This document shows positions 1 to 6,255 of a stretch of 16,345 bases of DNA, piece by piece. The notes below the pieces were generated by a model. It was not told where the DNA came from. It ran no database searches and saw only the letters and a program-made list of their open reading frames with translations. Source of the stretch: JBMFOH01 sp049969715 [NCBI: bacterium] (GTDB lineage: Bacteria > DUMJ01); contig JBMFOH010000034.1 in assembly GCA_049969715.1 (NCBI GenBank), positions 1 to 16,345 of the forward strand, written 5' to 3'. How positions within the stretch are numbered: position 1 is the first letter of the stretch; each line of letters starts with the position of its first letter. A program made the translations under genes and the position numbers.

Positions 1-113
1 CAATATGATTACATAAGTTTCAATCCCTTATAGGTTAGCTACAAACCAAATGTTAAATGGAGGGGGGAAAAAAGAGGGGATAAGTTTCAATCCCTTATAG
101 GTTAGCTACAAAC
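1..113 (-). CRISPR. CRISPR array, leader-proximal end (partial)
   Basis: Two identical 30-bp repeats lie at 17-46 and 84-113, each reading GTTTCAATCCC...AGCTACAAAC on the plus strand. They are separated by a 37-bp purine-rich spacer (47-83). Bases 1-16 are the end of another spacer, so the array runs off the left edge. On the minus strand the repeat ends in ATTGAAAC, the usual 3' handle of this repeat class, so the array should be transcribed right to left. The promoter at 183-211 agrees, which makes 84-113 the first, newest repeat. Both visible spacers begin with TTAT in the crRNA sense. Confidence 0.95.
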
Positions 114-182
114 TCCTTTTGTTCTCATAAAATCTAGGTCTTTATTTTACTATATAGACCTAATGCTACAATCTTTGAAAAA
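114..182 (-). other. CRISPR leader (transcribed part)
   Basis: This AT-rich, gene-free stretch sits between the first repeat and the -10 box at 183-188. In the array's transcription direction it would be the transcribed leader, where Cas1-Cas2 insertion is normally guided. It contains the inverted repeat at 135-162. The upstream limit of the leader cannot be fixed from one sequence. Confidence 0.65.
135..162. repeat. Inverted repeat inside the CRISPR leader
   Basis: The arms are TAGGTCT (135-141) and AGACCTA (156-162), a perfect 7-bp match with 14 bases between them. The element starts 21 bases from the first repeat. It could be a protein-binding site that helps spacer integration, or an RNA stem in the leader transcript. 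No known motif was recognised. Confidence 0.5.
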
Positions 183-211
183 ATTATATACTAAATATTT
201 TCATTTGTAAA
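183..211 (-). promoter_or_regulatory. Promoter of the CRISPR array
   Basis: Read on the minus strand, TTTACA (211-206) is followed by exactly 17 bases and then TATAAT (188-183). This is a near-perfect housekeeping sigma promoter. The expected start point is near 176, giving a leader RNA of about 60 bases before the first repeat. The strength and position of this promoter support leftward transcription of the array. Confidence 0.75.
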
Positions 212-239
212 GAGTCTTCCGTACGATTTTGAGTTTTCT

Positions 240-277
240 GTCGATCCCTGGAGATTTTTGCATTATTACCGATCGAC
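240..277. repeat. Inverted repeat upstream of the array promoter
   Basis: The arms GTCGATC (240-246) and GATCGAC (271-277) match over 7 bp with a 24-base gap. The element lies about 30 bases upstream of the -35 box of the array promoter, so a regulator site is possible. No known motif was recognised. Confidence 0.35.
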
Positions 278-347
278 TGAAATTTACTTCTCTAATTGTA
301 ACTATTGCAGTTTTGATTGCTAAAATGATTAAGCCTAATTTTTTAAT

Positions 348-369
348 GGACAGGCATCTTTGCCTGTCC
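348..369. repeat. REP-like perfect hairpin
   Basis: GGACAGGCA (348-356) and TGCCTGTCC (361-369) form a perfect 9-bp stem with a 4-base loop. There is no T run after the stem on either strand, so it does not look like a standard terminator. It follows the effector gene's stop by about 65 bases and adjoins a heptamer repeat. A dispersed intergenic palindrome is the likeliest reading. Confidence 0.6.
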
Positions 370-374
370 TACCA

Positions 375-415
375 ATTCCTAATCTCTGACTCCTAATTCC
401 TGACACCTGACCCTG
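375..415. repeat. Degenerate heptamer tandem repeat
   Basis: Five consecutive 7-base units run from 375 to 409: ATTCCTA, ATCTCTG, ACTCCTA, ATTCCTG and ACACCTG. A shortened sixth unit follows at 410-415. All fit the consensus AYWCCTR with few changes. It lies between the hairpin and the stop codon of the effector gene. Heptamer arrays of this kind are known as intergenic elements in several bacteria; the function here is unknown. Confidence 0.6.
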
Positions 416-434
416 ATCAGCCATCACTAGCCAT

Positions 435-1655
435 TTATGCAACAGTCACTTTAATCTGGGGGAAATCGAACTTTCTATAGATATCCTCAAAGTTAAAGCT
501 TCCCAACTTTTGAACAAACTTCTTCAATAGATTAAAAAACTTTTCAGCTGTCTCTCTCTCAATAGGCTTAAAACCATGAGCTAATATTGAGGAATTCCTT
601 ACATTGAGTAATTTTTTAACTTCTCCATCGTCACAAATTTCTATGCCTATCTCATCGTTTAATTCTTTTAATAATTTAGCTGAAGCTTCTAAGCCAGAAG
701 GCTTACTGTATTCATTTCTTAGATATTCAGGAATCTCAGATAAATCTATCCTTGATGTGTCGAATTTATCATTTGACTTCACGTATAAGTTCCTCTCTGC
801 CAGTGTAAACTGAAGGATATACTCTATTAGTCTATAAAGTCTTGCAACGCAATCATCATATTTACCATCTGATAATCTTCTTTCAGCATTTTTAAGTAAA
901 TCTAACGCCTTTTCTATAGAAAATTGCTTCTCATTAATCTTATAAAGCAATTCTTTATGCCTCTCTATTCTAGATTTTATATCCCAGTTAGCAATTAGAG
1001 TCATTTCTTCTTTTGATAAACCTTTTAATATTTCAAATGCCTTACTATGATTAAATAAATCCCAACTTAAATAAACATTACAGAGTTTAATTAGTAAACT
1101 TGCTTTTTCTCGGATGCTATCTTTCCCATATGTTTTAATGACTGTTTCAAAAAGCTTTTTGGCCGATTCAAACAGACGCTCATTAAAATATTTAATACCT
1201 TCTAAATATAATTTTTTAGCATAAATCTGGGCAGGACTGAAAGATATTACCCTTTCAGTACCAGGAATGACTTTTCCAGACTCATCACGCCTCCCAGCGA
1301 TATATGAGATATTATTTACTTCATTCTCTATGGCTGATAGAATAATACCTGCAGACATCGCTTTGGTGCCAGACGTGTAATCAACTATTATGTAGTTTTC
1401 ATCTCTCTTAAAGTTTCTAATCACTTCATCACATTCTTGCTTAATCAACTCAAGGTCATTCTCATCCTCTAAAGTTATTACTTCAAAGTTTTTGTATTCT
1501 TTCTCGATAAATGGAATGGTTTCTATTTTGCTTTTATCTGTACAGAAAAATATTACCTTGTCAGGATTATGAATTTTAATGCTTTTTAAGATTGCACTAG
1601 CTATATCTTCCCTATTTCTTCCTGTTCCCACTGTTATAAACATATATCTGTTCAT
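435..1655 (-). CDS. CARF-HEPN RNase, Csm6 type (TIGR02710/Cas02710-like)
   Basis: This 406-residue protein looks like a cyclic-oligoadenylate-activated RNase of type III CRISPR immunity. The N-terminal CARF-like Rossmann part shows TGTGR at 9-13 and DYTSGTK at 92-98, the expected ligand-binding loops. A helical middle (about 150-260) follows. The C-terminal HEPN part carries the RNase motif R353-x6-H360, preceded by DDCVARLYRLIEY (267-279), typical of the TIGR02710 family. Length is normal. The start is set by AAGGAGG six bases upstream of the ATG. The gene is read away from cas10, from its own extended -10 promoter, and ends just before the CRISPR leader. The family name csm6 would be acceptable, but the PF09670/TIGR02710 subgroup is less studied than classic Csm6. 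Ligand ring size and any self-limiting ring-nuclease activity cannot be read from sequence. Confidence 0.88.
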   Translation of the reverse strand: MNRYMFITVGTGRNREDIASAILKSIKIHNPDKVIFFCTDKSKIETIPFIEKEYKNFEVITLEDENDLELIKQECDEVIRNFKRDENYIIVDYTSGTKAMSAGIILSAIENEVNNISYIAGRRDESGKVIPGTERVISFSPAQIYAKKLYLEGIKYFNERLFESAKKLFETVIKTYGKDSIREKASLLIKLCNVYLSWDLFNHSKAFEILKGLSKEEMTLIANWDIKSRIERHKELLYKINEKQFSIEKALDLLKNAERRLSDGKYDDCVARLYRLIEYILQFTLAERNLYVKSNDKFDTSRIDLSEIPEYLRNEYSKPSGLEASAKLLKELNDEIGIEICDDGEVKKLLNVRNSSILAHGFKPIERETAEKFFNLLKKFVQKLGSFNFEDIYRKFDFPQIKVTVA

Positions 1656-1686
1656 AGCCGACCTCCTTAAGAAATATTACAATAGA

Positions 1687-1695
1687 ATTATAGCA
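1687..1695 (-). promoter_or_regulatory. Extended -10 promoter of the CARF-HEPN gene
   Basis: On the minus strand TG (1695-1694), one base, then TATAAT (1692-1687) form a perfect extended -10 element about 30 bases upstream of the start codon. The region where a -35 would lie (about 1710-1715) has no good match and is occupied by the GACACTAT direct repeat. This suggests a regulated promoter. Confidence 0.55.
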
Positions 1696-1707
1696 CCTAG
1701 AGGATAA

Positions 1708-1735
1708 GGGACACTATATGACACTATGGTATAAT
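1708..1735 (+). promoter_or_regulatory. Promoter of the zinc-finger/PH-like gene
   Basis: GGGACA (1708-1713), which matches the last four bases of TTGACA, is followed by 16 bases and TATAAT (1730-1735). A TG at 1727-1728 makes it an extended -10. The expected start is near 1742, about 36 bases before the ATG. ACTAT (1723-1727) and ATAGT (1736-1740) also form an inverted pair around the -10 box. Confidence 0.6.
1710..1729. promoter_or_regulatory. Operator-like direct repeat between divergent promoters
   Basis: GACACTAT occurs at 1710-1717 and again at 1720-1727, exactly 10 bases apart, that is, one helical turn. The pair lies in the -35/-10 spacer of the rightward promoter and at the -35 position of the leftward one. 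One regulator bound here could control both genes. That is an inference, and no regulator gene is visible in the window. Confidence 0.4.
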
Positions 1736-1777
1736 ATAGTTTAATTGAAAGTGAAATCTTAAAAGAGGGAGATCTCT

Positions 1778-2599
1778 ATGGGTATATGTAGGTTTTGTGG
1801 AAAGCCTGCTGGCTTTTTAAGGAGAGAGCACAAGGAGTGCAAAGAAAAGCATAATCAAGGGGTATTTTTAGTAAGCTCTATGATTACCTCTTCTTTAACA
1901 GGTAATGTAGAGAAAGATGAGATATTAAAGATTGCTAATGATAGTTTTATTAATGAAACGGAGCTAAAGGATATAATCCTTATTGCTTGGGAAAAGGCAT
2001 TAGATAATGCTTTGACGGATAAAGTAATAACAGAAGATGAAGAGAATAGGCTTAAAGATATTTTATTTAAGTTTGGCTTTAGTGTCGAGGAATTAAGCTC
2101 TAAGCCTTCATATCTAAAGTTAGTAAAAGCTCTTATTTTAAGAGATATCTTAGAGGGGAAAATTCCTAACAGGGTAAAGATAGATGGCCCTCTTCCCTTT
2201 AATCTCTTAAAAGGCGAGACAGTTATCTGGATATTTAGTAATGTAAATTACTATCAGACTCGGACATATAGACACTATACAGGTGGCTCTCAAGGTGTTA
2301 GCATTCGTGTTATGAAGGGTGTATATTATAGAGTTGGAGGATTCAAAGGGTATCCTATTGAAGAAGCAAAACTTACACTGATTGATCAAGGAATCCTTTG
2401 TATCACTAATGAAAATATATACTTTGGAGGAAAGGTAAAGACTTTTAGGATGCCATATAACAAGATTGTTTCGTTTACCCCATATTCAGATGGCATAGGG
2501 ATACACAGAGATTCAGCCAATGCCAAGCCTGAGTTTTTCTTGACCAATGATGGCTGGTTTACCTATAACCTCCTAGTGAATTTAGCAAATAAGCTGTAA
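1778..2599 (+). CDS. Unrecognised protein: zinc-finger motif, helical middle, PH-like C-terminus
   Basis: I do not recognise a named family. The 273-residue protein starts with a compact metal-binding motif, C4-x2-C7 then H18-x2-C21, with H25 nearby. A helical middle follows (about 45-130), including an acidic stretch ITEDEENRLKDILFKFG (84-100) that recalls TerB-like helical domains. The last 130 residues are strand-rich (GETVIWIF at 146-153, GVYYRVGGFKGYP at 181-193, LTLIDQGILCITNENIYFGG at 199-218). Their layout is that of bacterial PH/GRAM-like domains, and the end holds GDGI/NDGWF-type turns. No signal peptide or membrane segment is seen. The gene has its own promoter and a GAGGGAG ribosome site six bases before the ATG. 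It lies between the CARF-HEPN effector and cas10, so a role in the CRISPR response is possible but unproven. It could equally be a stray passenger gene. Confidence 0.75.
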   Translation: MGICRFCGKPAGFLRREHKECKEKHNQGVFLVSSMITSSLTGNVEKDEILKIANDSFINETELKDIILIAWEKALDNALTDKVITEDEENRLKDILFKFGFSVEELSSKPSYLKLVKALILRDILEGKIPNRVKIDGPLPFNLLKGETVIWIFSNVNYYQTRTYRHYTGGSQGVSIRVMKGVYYRVGGFKGYPIEEAKLTLIDQGILCITNENIYFGGKVKTFRMPYNKIVSFTPYSDGIGIHRDSANAKPEFFLTNDGWFTYNLLVNLANKL

Positions 2600-2603
2600 T
2601 TTT

Positions 2604-2633
2604 TCTGCAAAAAGGAGTAGTTTATTATATAAT
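2604..2633 (+). promoter_or_regulatory. Probable promoter of the csm operon
   Basis: A perfect TATAAT lies at 2628-2633, about 45 bases before the cas10 start. The sequence at the -35 position (TCTGCA, 2604-2609, 18-base spacer) is a poor match. The gap between the upstream gene and cas10 is only 80 bases and has no terminator-like hairpin, so read-through from the upstream gene may also supply the operon. Confidence 0.4.
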
Positions 2634-2679
2634 TACTTTGATAGGGAGAATATAGGATAAAGATTATTGGGAGGGAAAG

Positions 2680-5022
2680 TTGAAGCTAGAACAGTTTTTG
2701 ATTGGGGCACTACTCCACGATATTGGAAAAGTTATTGAAAGGAGTAAAAAGTTTGAGCTTCCTGAAGATTTAAAATCGGGTGATCAATATTCTCATGCCA
2801 AATTCTCAGCATTTCTGATTAGAATGTTAAGAAAGTTAGATAATGTATATCTTAATTCTCTGCTGAATGATGAATTAGAAAGACTAGTACTGAATCACCA
2901 TACACCTAAGAGTAATGAAGAATTAATATTACAGATTGCAGATTGGATATCTTCTTCTGAAAGGGAAGAAGATATCGGCAGTAAAGATTTTTATAATACA
3001 ATTCCGCTTGTATCAATATTCTCAGATATAGGGCAAGAAGGGGAGGAACTAGTCTATAGGTTAGATAAATTGGGATTTAACAGTCTTATGCCTGCTAAAA
3101 AGAAAGAGGTTATAGTAAACCAATATTTTTATGGTAAGCTATTAAATAATCCCTTGAATGAAGATGGTTTTCTGGAGAGAATTAGATATGTAGACAATTT
3201 TGACAAATTGCTAGCTCTCTCTGAAATTTATTTTTCTTCCGTTCCCGCCCAGACAACTAGATATAAAAGTGATATATCCCTTTATGACCATGCCAAGACT
3301 ACTACTGCCATAGCAAATGGTATGTATATAGATTATAGCAAGGGACTTTTAGAGGGGAGTAAACTAAGTGCTATTAAAAAGTATCTGTCCGAACATAAAG
3401 GTGATGTAGGAAAAGAAAAACTCTTTATAGTTTTAGAAGGAGACATCTCTGGAATTCAAAACTTCATCTTTAATATACCATCCAAAAAGGCAGCAAAAAG
3501 CTTAAAAGGAAGGTCTGTATATCTAAACCTTTTAACTAGATACTCCGCTGATTATATAGTAAGAGAAACAGGACTTACCCCAGCAAGTATACTATATCTA
3601 GGCGGAGGAAATTTCCAGATTTTACTCCCCATATCAAGTAGAAATAGTTTAGAGAGAATAAGGAGATATATCTCCTCGATACTGTGGGAGATTCATAATA
3701 ATGAAGTGATACTTAATATAGATTGGATTGAAGTATCTCTAGAAGAGATGCTCTCTTTCCAAAATGTTAGGGATAAGTTGAGAGAAAAATTGGCAGTCAA
3801 AAAACTTCAAAAATTCAAGGAATTAGATGATATATATTTTAAGATTTTCTATCCTCAGGACAAATTAGTATATGAGGGAGAGCAGTGTAGTGTATGTGGA
3901 AGAAAGGGTAGTCATAGTTACGAAGAGCAAAAGTTATGCCCACTCTGTAATTCACTTGTAGCACTTACAGATTCTTTAAAGGACGCTAGATTTCTAATAG
4001 AGAATAGATGCGAAAAAACAGAATCTAGAGAAACTATATCCGACTTCTTTAAGGCTCTTGGTTACGAAATAAATTTTGAGAAAGAAATATCTCCAGGAGA
4101 AAGAATTTATATTCTAAATGACTTTGATATTTACAGAAATGGGAGACTTTTAGATGGGTTTATTTTAGGTAGTTTTAACCTTCCAGACAGGGAATTTGAG
4201 GAGATTGGAGACGCTAGCATTGGAGACAATAAATTGGCATTTCTTAAGATGGACGTGGATAACTTAGGTAAAATCTTCTCTAAACTATCCGAAAAAGAGA
4301 GAGGACGGGAGGGGGCATCTATATCTAGGATACGTTCTTTGAGTAATAGATTAGACTTATTCTTTTCAGGTTTCTTAATAAATTATCTTATCGAGAAGGA
4401 TAAGAAGGGTGAAAATTTATATCCTGTCTTCGTTGGAGGGGATGACCTTTTTATAATAGGTAGCTGGAATAAGGTTGTGGAGTTGACAAAGGAGATTAGA
4501 GAAAAATTTAGAGAATATACGGGTAATAATCCATTATTTACAATCTCGGCAGGGTTATCTTTCTTTAGAAGTGATTATCCGGTAATCAGAGCGAGTAGTA
4601 TAGTAGAAAAGGAGTTAGAAAGGGCAAAGACGTTTGTCTATCCTGGAGAAAAAGAACCAGCCAAAGATAAAATATCTATACTAGAGGAACCTTTACAGTG
4701 GAAAGAATTTGATGTGACTTTAGAGCTAAGAGAATATGTCACAGAAGAAGCTAAAAAGTCTAGGTCTATTATATTCAAGATAGAAAGTATAAAAGGATTT
4801 AAACCGCTACTAGAGATGTCTCTATATGGTAAGGTTAATGTCCCTGCGGTTTGGCGATTATCTTATTATCTTAGAGAGCATCAACTTATAGCTGAGATGT
4901 TAGAGAAAATTATAATAGACAATCTTTTTGAAAAAGAGAAGGTAAGGAACTCAAGACTTATATTTGTAGCTTCAAGGCTTTCAGAGATGGATACCAGAAA
5001 ATTAGGAGGTCAAAATGAGTAG
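2680..5022 (+). CDS. cas10: Type III-A Cas10/Csm1, large subunit
   Basis: This is the signal-making large subunit of the Csm complex (780 residues). An N-terminal HD nuclease domain shows H13-D14 in LLHDIGK and H73-H74. A first palm-like domain follows (EGDISGIQ at 253-260), then a four-cysteine zinc site (C403, C406, C420, C423). The second palm carries MDVDN (524-528) and the cyclase motif GGDD (586-589). Both activities, ssDNA cleavage and cyclic oligoadenylate synthesis, therefore look intact. The start is a TTG with GGGAGGG four bases upstream; the next Met (residue 49) would remove the HD motif, so the TTG is preferred. It overlaps csm2 by 8 bases, so the two are probably translationally coupled. 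It is the first gene of the csm operon. Confidence 0.96.
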   Translation: MKLEQFLIGALLHDIGKVIERSKKFELPEDLKSGDQYSHAKFSAFLIRMLRKLDNVYLNSLLNDELERLVLNHHTPKSNEELILQIADWISSSEREEDIGSKDFYNTIPLVSIFSDIGQEGEELVYRLDKLGFNSLMPAKKKEVIVNQYFYGKLLNNPLNEDGFLERIRYVDNFDKLLALSEIYFSSVPAQTTRYKSDISLYDHAKTTTAIANGMYIDYSKGLLEGSKLSAIKKYLSEHKGDVGKEKLFIVLEGDISGIQNFIFNIPSKKAAKSLKGRSVYLNLLTRYSADYIVRETGLTPASILYLGGGNFQILLPISSRNSLERIRRYISSILWEIHNNEVILNIDWIEVSLEEMLSFQNVRDKLREKLAVKKLQKFKELDDIYFKIFYPQDKLVYEGEQCSVCGRKGSHSYEEQKLCPLCNSLVALTDSLKDARFLIENRCEKTESRETISDFFKALGYEINFEKEISPGERIYILNDFDIYRNGRLLDGFILGSFNLPDREFEEIGDASIGDNKLAFLKMDVDNLGKIFSKLSEKERGREGASISRIRSLSNRLDLFFSGFLINYLIEKDKKGENLYPVFVGGDDLFIIGSWNKVVELTKEIREKFREYTGNNPLFTISAGLSFFRSDYPVIRASSIVEKELERAKTFVYPGEKEPAKDKISILEEPLQWKEFDVTLELREYVTEEAKKSRSIIFKIESIKGFKPLLEMSLYGKVNVPAVWRLSYYLREHQLIAEMLEKIIIDNLFEKEKVRNSRLIFVASRLSEMDTRKLGGQNE

Positions 5023-5479
5023 ACAGATGTTTCAAAATCCTAGAGGAGGTAATCCTCAACAAAAAAGAAACCCTGAGGAAGATTGGAGAGAAAAACTTAA
5101 AAAATCTCTGGGAAATGATTATATAGATAAGGCCCTAAAATTTGATAGGTTAGACCTAGAGGATTTCAAGGAATTTAATGATAAGATAAAAGCTTTTATC
5201 AAAGAAAAAAGAAACGTAGGAACTTCGAGAATGAGAAAAATCTATGAGATAATCAAAGGTGCTAAGGACCAGAAGTCATTGTTAGTATCTCTACCTATGC
5301 TTGCATATATTGTAGGGAAGGAATCTGACATAAAAGAAAGAGATCAGATAGGGGAGATAGTACTACTCTTATCTGATTGTATCTACCAAATGAAGCAGGA
5401 AGAAGATTTTAAAGGTATACAGAGGTTTGCAGAGGCTTTGGTCGCCTATCATAGATATTTTAATCCAAGAAGTGAGTGA
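5015..5479 (+). CDS. csm2: Csm2, type III-A small subunit
   Basis: This small, charged, helical protein of 154 residues is in the right place for the Csm2 (Cas11-like) subunit, which lines the middle of the Csm complex. A polar, flexible N-terminus (about 1-25, rich in Asn, Gln and Arg) precedes helices such as LLVSLPMLAYIVGKES (89-104) and FKGIQRFAEALVAYHRYF (133-150), the latter typical of Csm2 C-termini. The ATG has AGGAGGT four bases upstream and overlaps the end of cas10. Csm2 is poorly conserved, so the call rests on size, fold and position as much as on motifs. Confidence 0.9.
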   Translation: MSRQMFQNPRGGNPQQKRNPEEDWREKLKKSLGNDYIDKALKFDRLDLEDFKEFNDKIKAFIKEKRNVGTSRMRKIYEIIKGAKDQKSLLVSLPMLAYIVGKESDIKERDQIGEIVLLLSDCIYQMKQEEDFKGIQRFAEALVAYHRYFNPRSE

Positions 5480-5493
5480 AGGGAGGTTTTGAG

Positions 5494-6255
5494 ATGGAAA
5501 GATTTATAGGTAAACTTTTTATAAATGCTGTAATTGAAATTGAAACTGGGCTCCATATAGGTGGTGCTAAGGAGAGTGTAGAGATAGGTGGGCTTGATAA
5601 TCCTGTCATAAAGACTGTAAATGGTATTCCATATATTCCAGGCTCATCTATCAAGGGTAAAATGCGGTGTGTATTAGAAAGAGTAGAAGGGATAAGAGAG
5701 AGTAAAAAACCTGGTGACCCCTGCGGCTGTGGTAATTGTAGTATATGTCTTTTATTTGGTTCTGCAACCTCTGATGACAGTAAGAAGACTCTTACCCGTC
5801 TCTGTGTGAGGGATGCATTCTTAAATATAAAGGATTTTGAAGAAAGATTCTCAGAACTTTACAAGAAAGAGATATATACTGAAGAGAAGACAGAAAACGT
5901 AATAGATAGGATAACTGGAACTGCAAAACATCCACGCACAATGGAACGTATTCCGGCAGGAACAAAGTTTATTACCGAGATGGTATTAAACTTCTATGAG
6001 AATGATAAGGTTGATTCTCTTATAGAAACGTTTATACAGGGATTAAGATTAGTAGAGGATGAATACCTGGGTGGTAGTGGAACAAGAGGGTATGGGAAGA
6101 TAGGATTTAAAAACTTATCTTTTTCTCTTAAGAAGAGAGAAGACTATATTGGGGAAAATATAAAGGAACCACTACTAAGAACAGAAGTTTCTACCTTTGA
6201 TGTAAAGGAATTAATAAATAAAGTAAGGAACTCATTAAAAGTGGAGCAAAAGTAA
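5494..6255 (+). CDS. csm3: Csm3, type III-A backbone and RNA-cleaving subunit
   Basis: This is the Csm3 (Cas7-type) RAMP that forms the filament and cuts target RNA every six bases. From the chosen ATG it is 253 residues. The catalytic aspartate is D35 in GGLDNPVIK. The conserved YIPGSSIKGKMR lies at 47-58, and a glycine-rich loop GGSGTRGYG at 193-201. Four cysteines (C77, C79, C82, C85) form a likely zinc site. An in-frame GTG exists at 5476, but GGGAGG (5481-5486) sits seven bases before the ATG at 5494 and would lie inside the coding region if the GTG were used, so I prefer 5494. It follows csm2 after 14 bases and overlaps csm4 by one base (TAATG). Confidence 0.95.
   Translation: MERFIGKLFINAVIEIETGLHIGGAKESVEIGGLDNPVIKTVNGIPYIPGSSIKGKMRCVLERVEGIRESKKPGDPCGCGNCSICLLFGSATSDDSKKTLTRLCVRDAFLNIKDFEERFSELYKKEIYTEEKTENVIDRITGTAKHPRTMERIPAGTKFITEMVLNFYENDKVDSLIETFIQGLRLVEDEYLGGSGTRGYGKIGFKNLSFSLKKREDYIGENIKEPLLRTEVSTFDVKELINKVRNSLKVEQK

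Noticed and set aside
47-83. Spacer resembling a purine-rich stretch in cas4 (about 9785-9800), suggesting self-targeting
   Set aside because: Only a short GGAGGGGG-type low-complexity match is shared, which is expected by chance.
348-369. Hairpin as the intrinsic terminator of the CARF-HEPN gene
   Set aside because: On the minus strand the stem is followed by ATTAAAAAATTAG rather than a T run; on the plus strand there is no T run either.
413-434. CTGATCAG palindrome and AGCCAT direct repeat just after the CARF-HEPN stop
   Set aside because: Short and next to the stop codon; no further support as a functional site.
1769-1776. GAGATCTC palindrome at the ribosome site of the zinc-finger/PH-like gene
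   Set aside because: Eight bases overlapping the ribosome binding site; too short and too ordinary to call an operator.
5476-5493. GTG at 5476 as the csm3 start
   Set aside because: The Shine-Dalgarno GGGAGG lies after it and serves the ATG at 5494.
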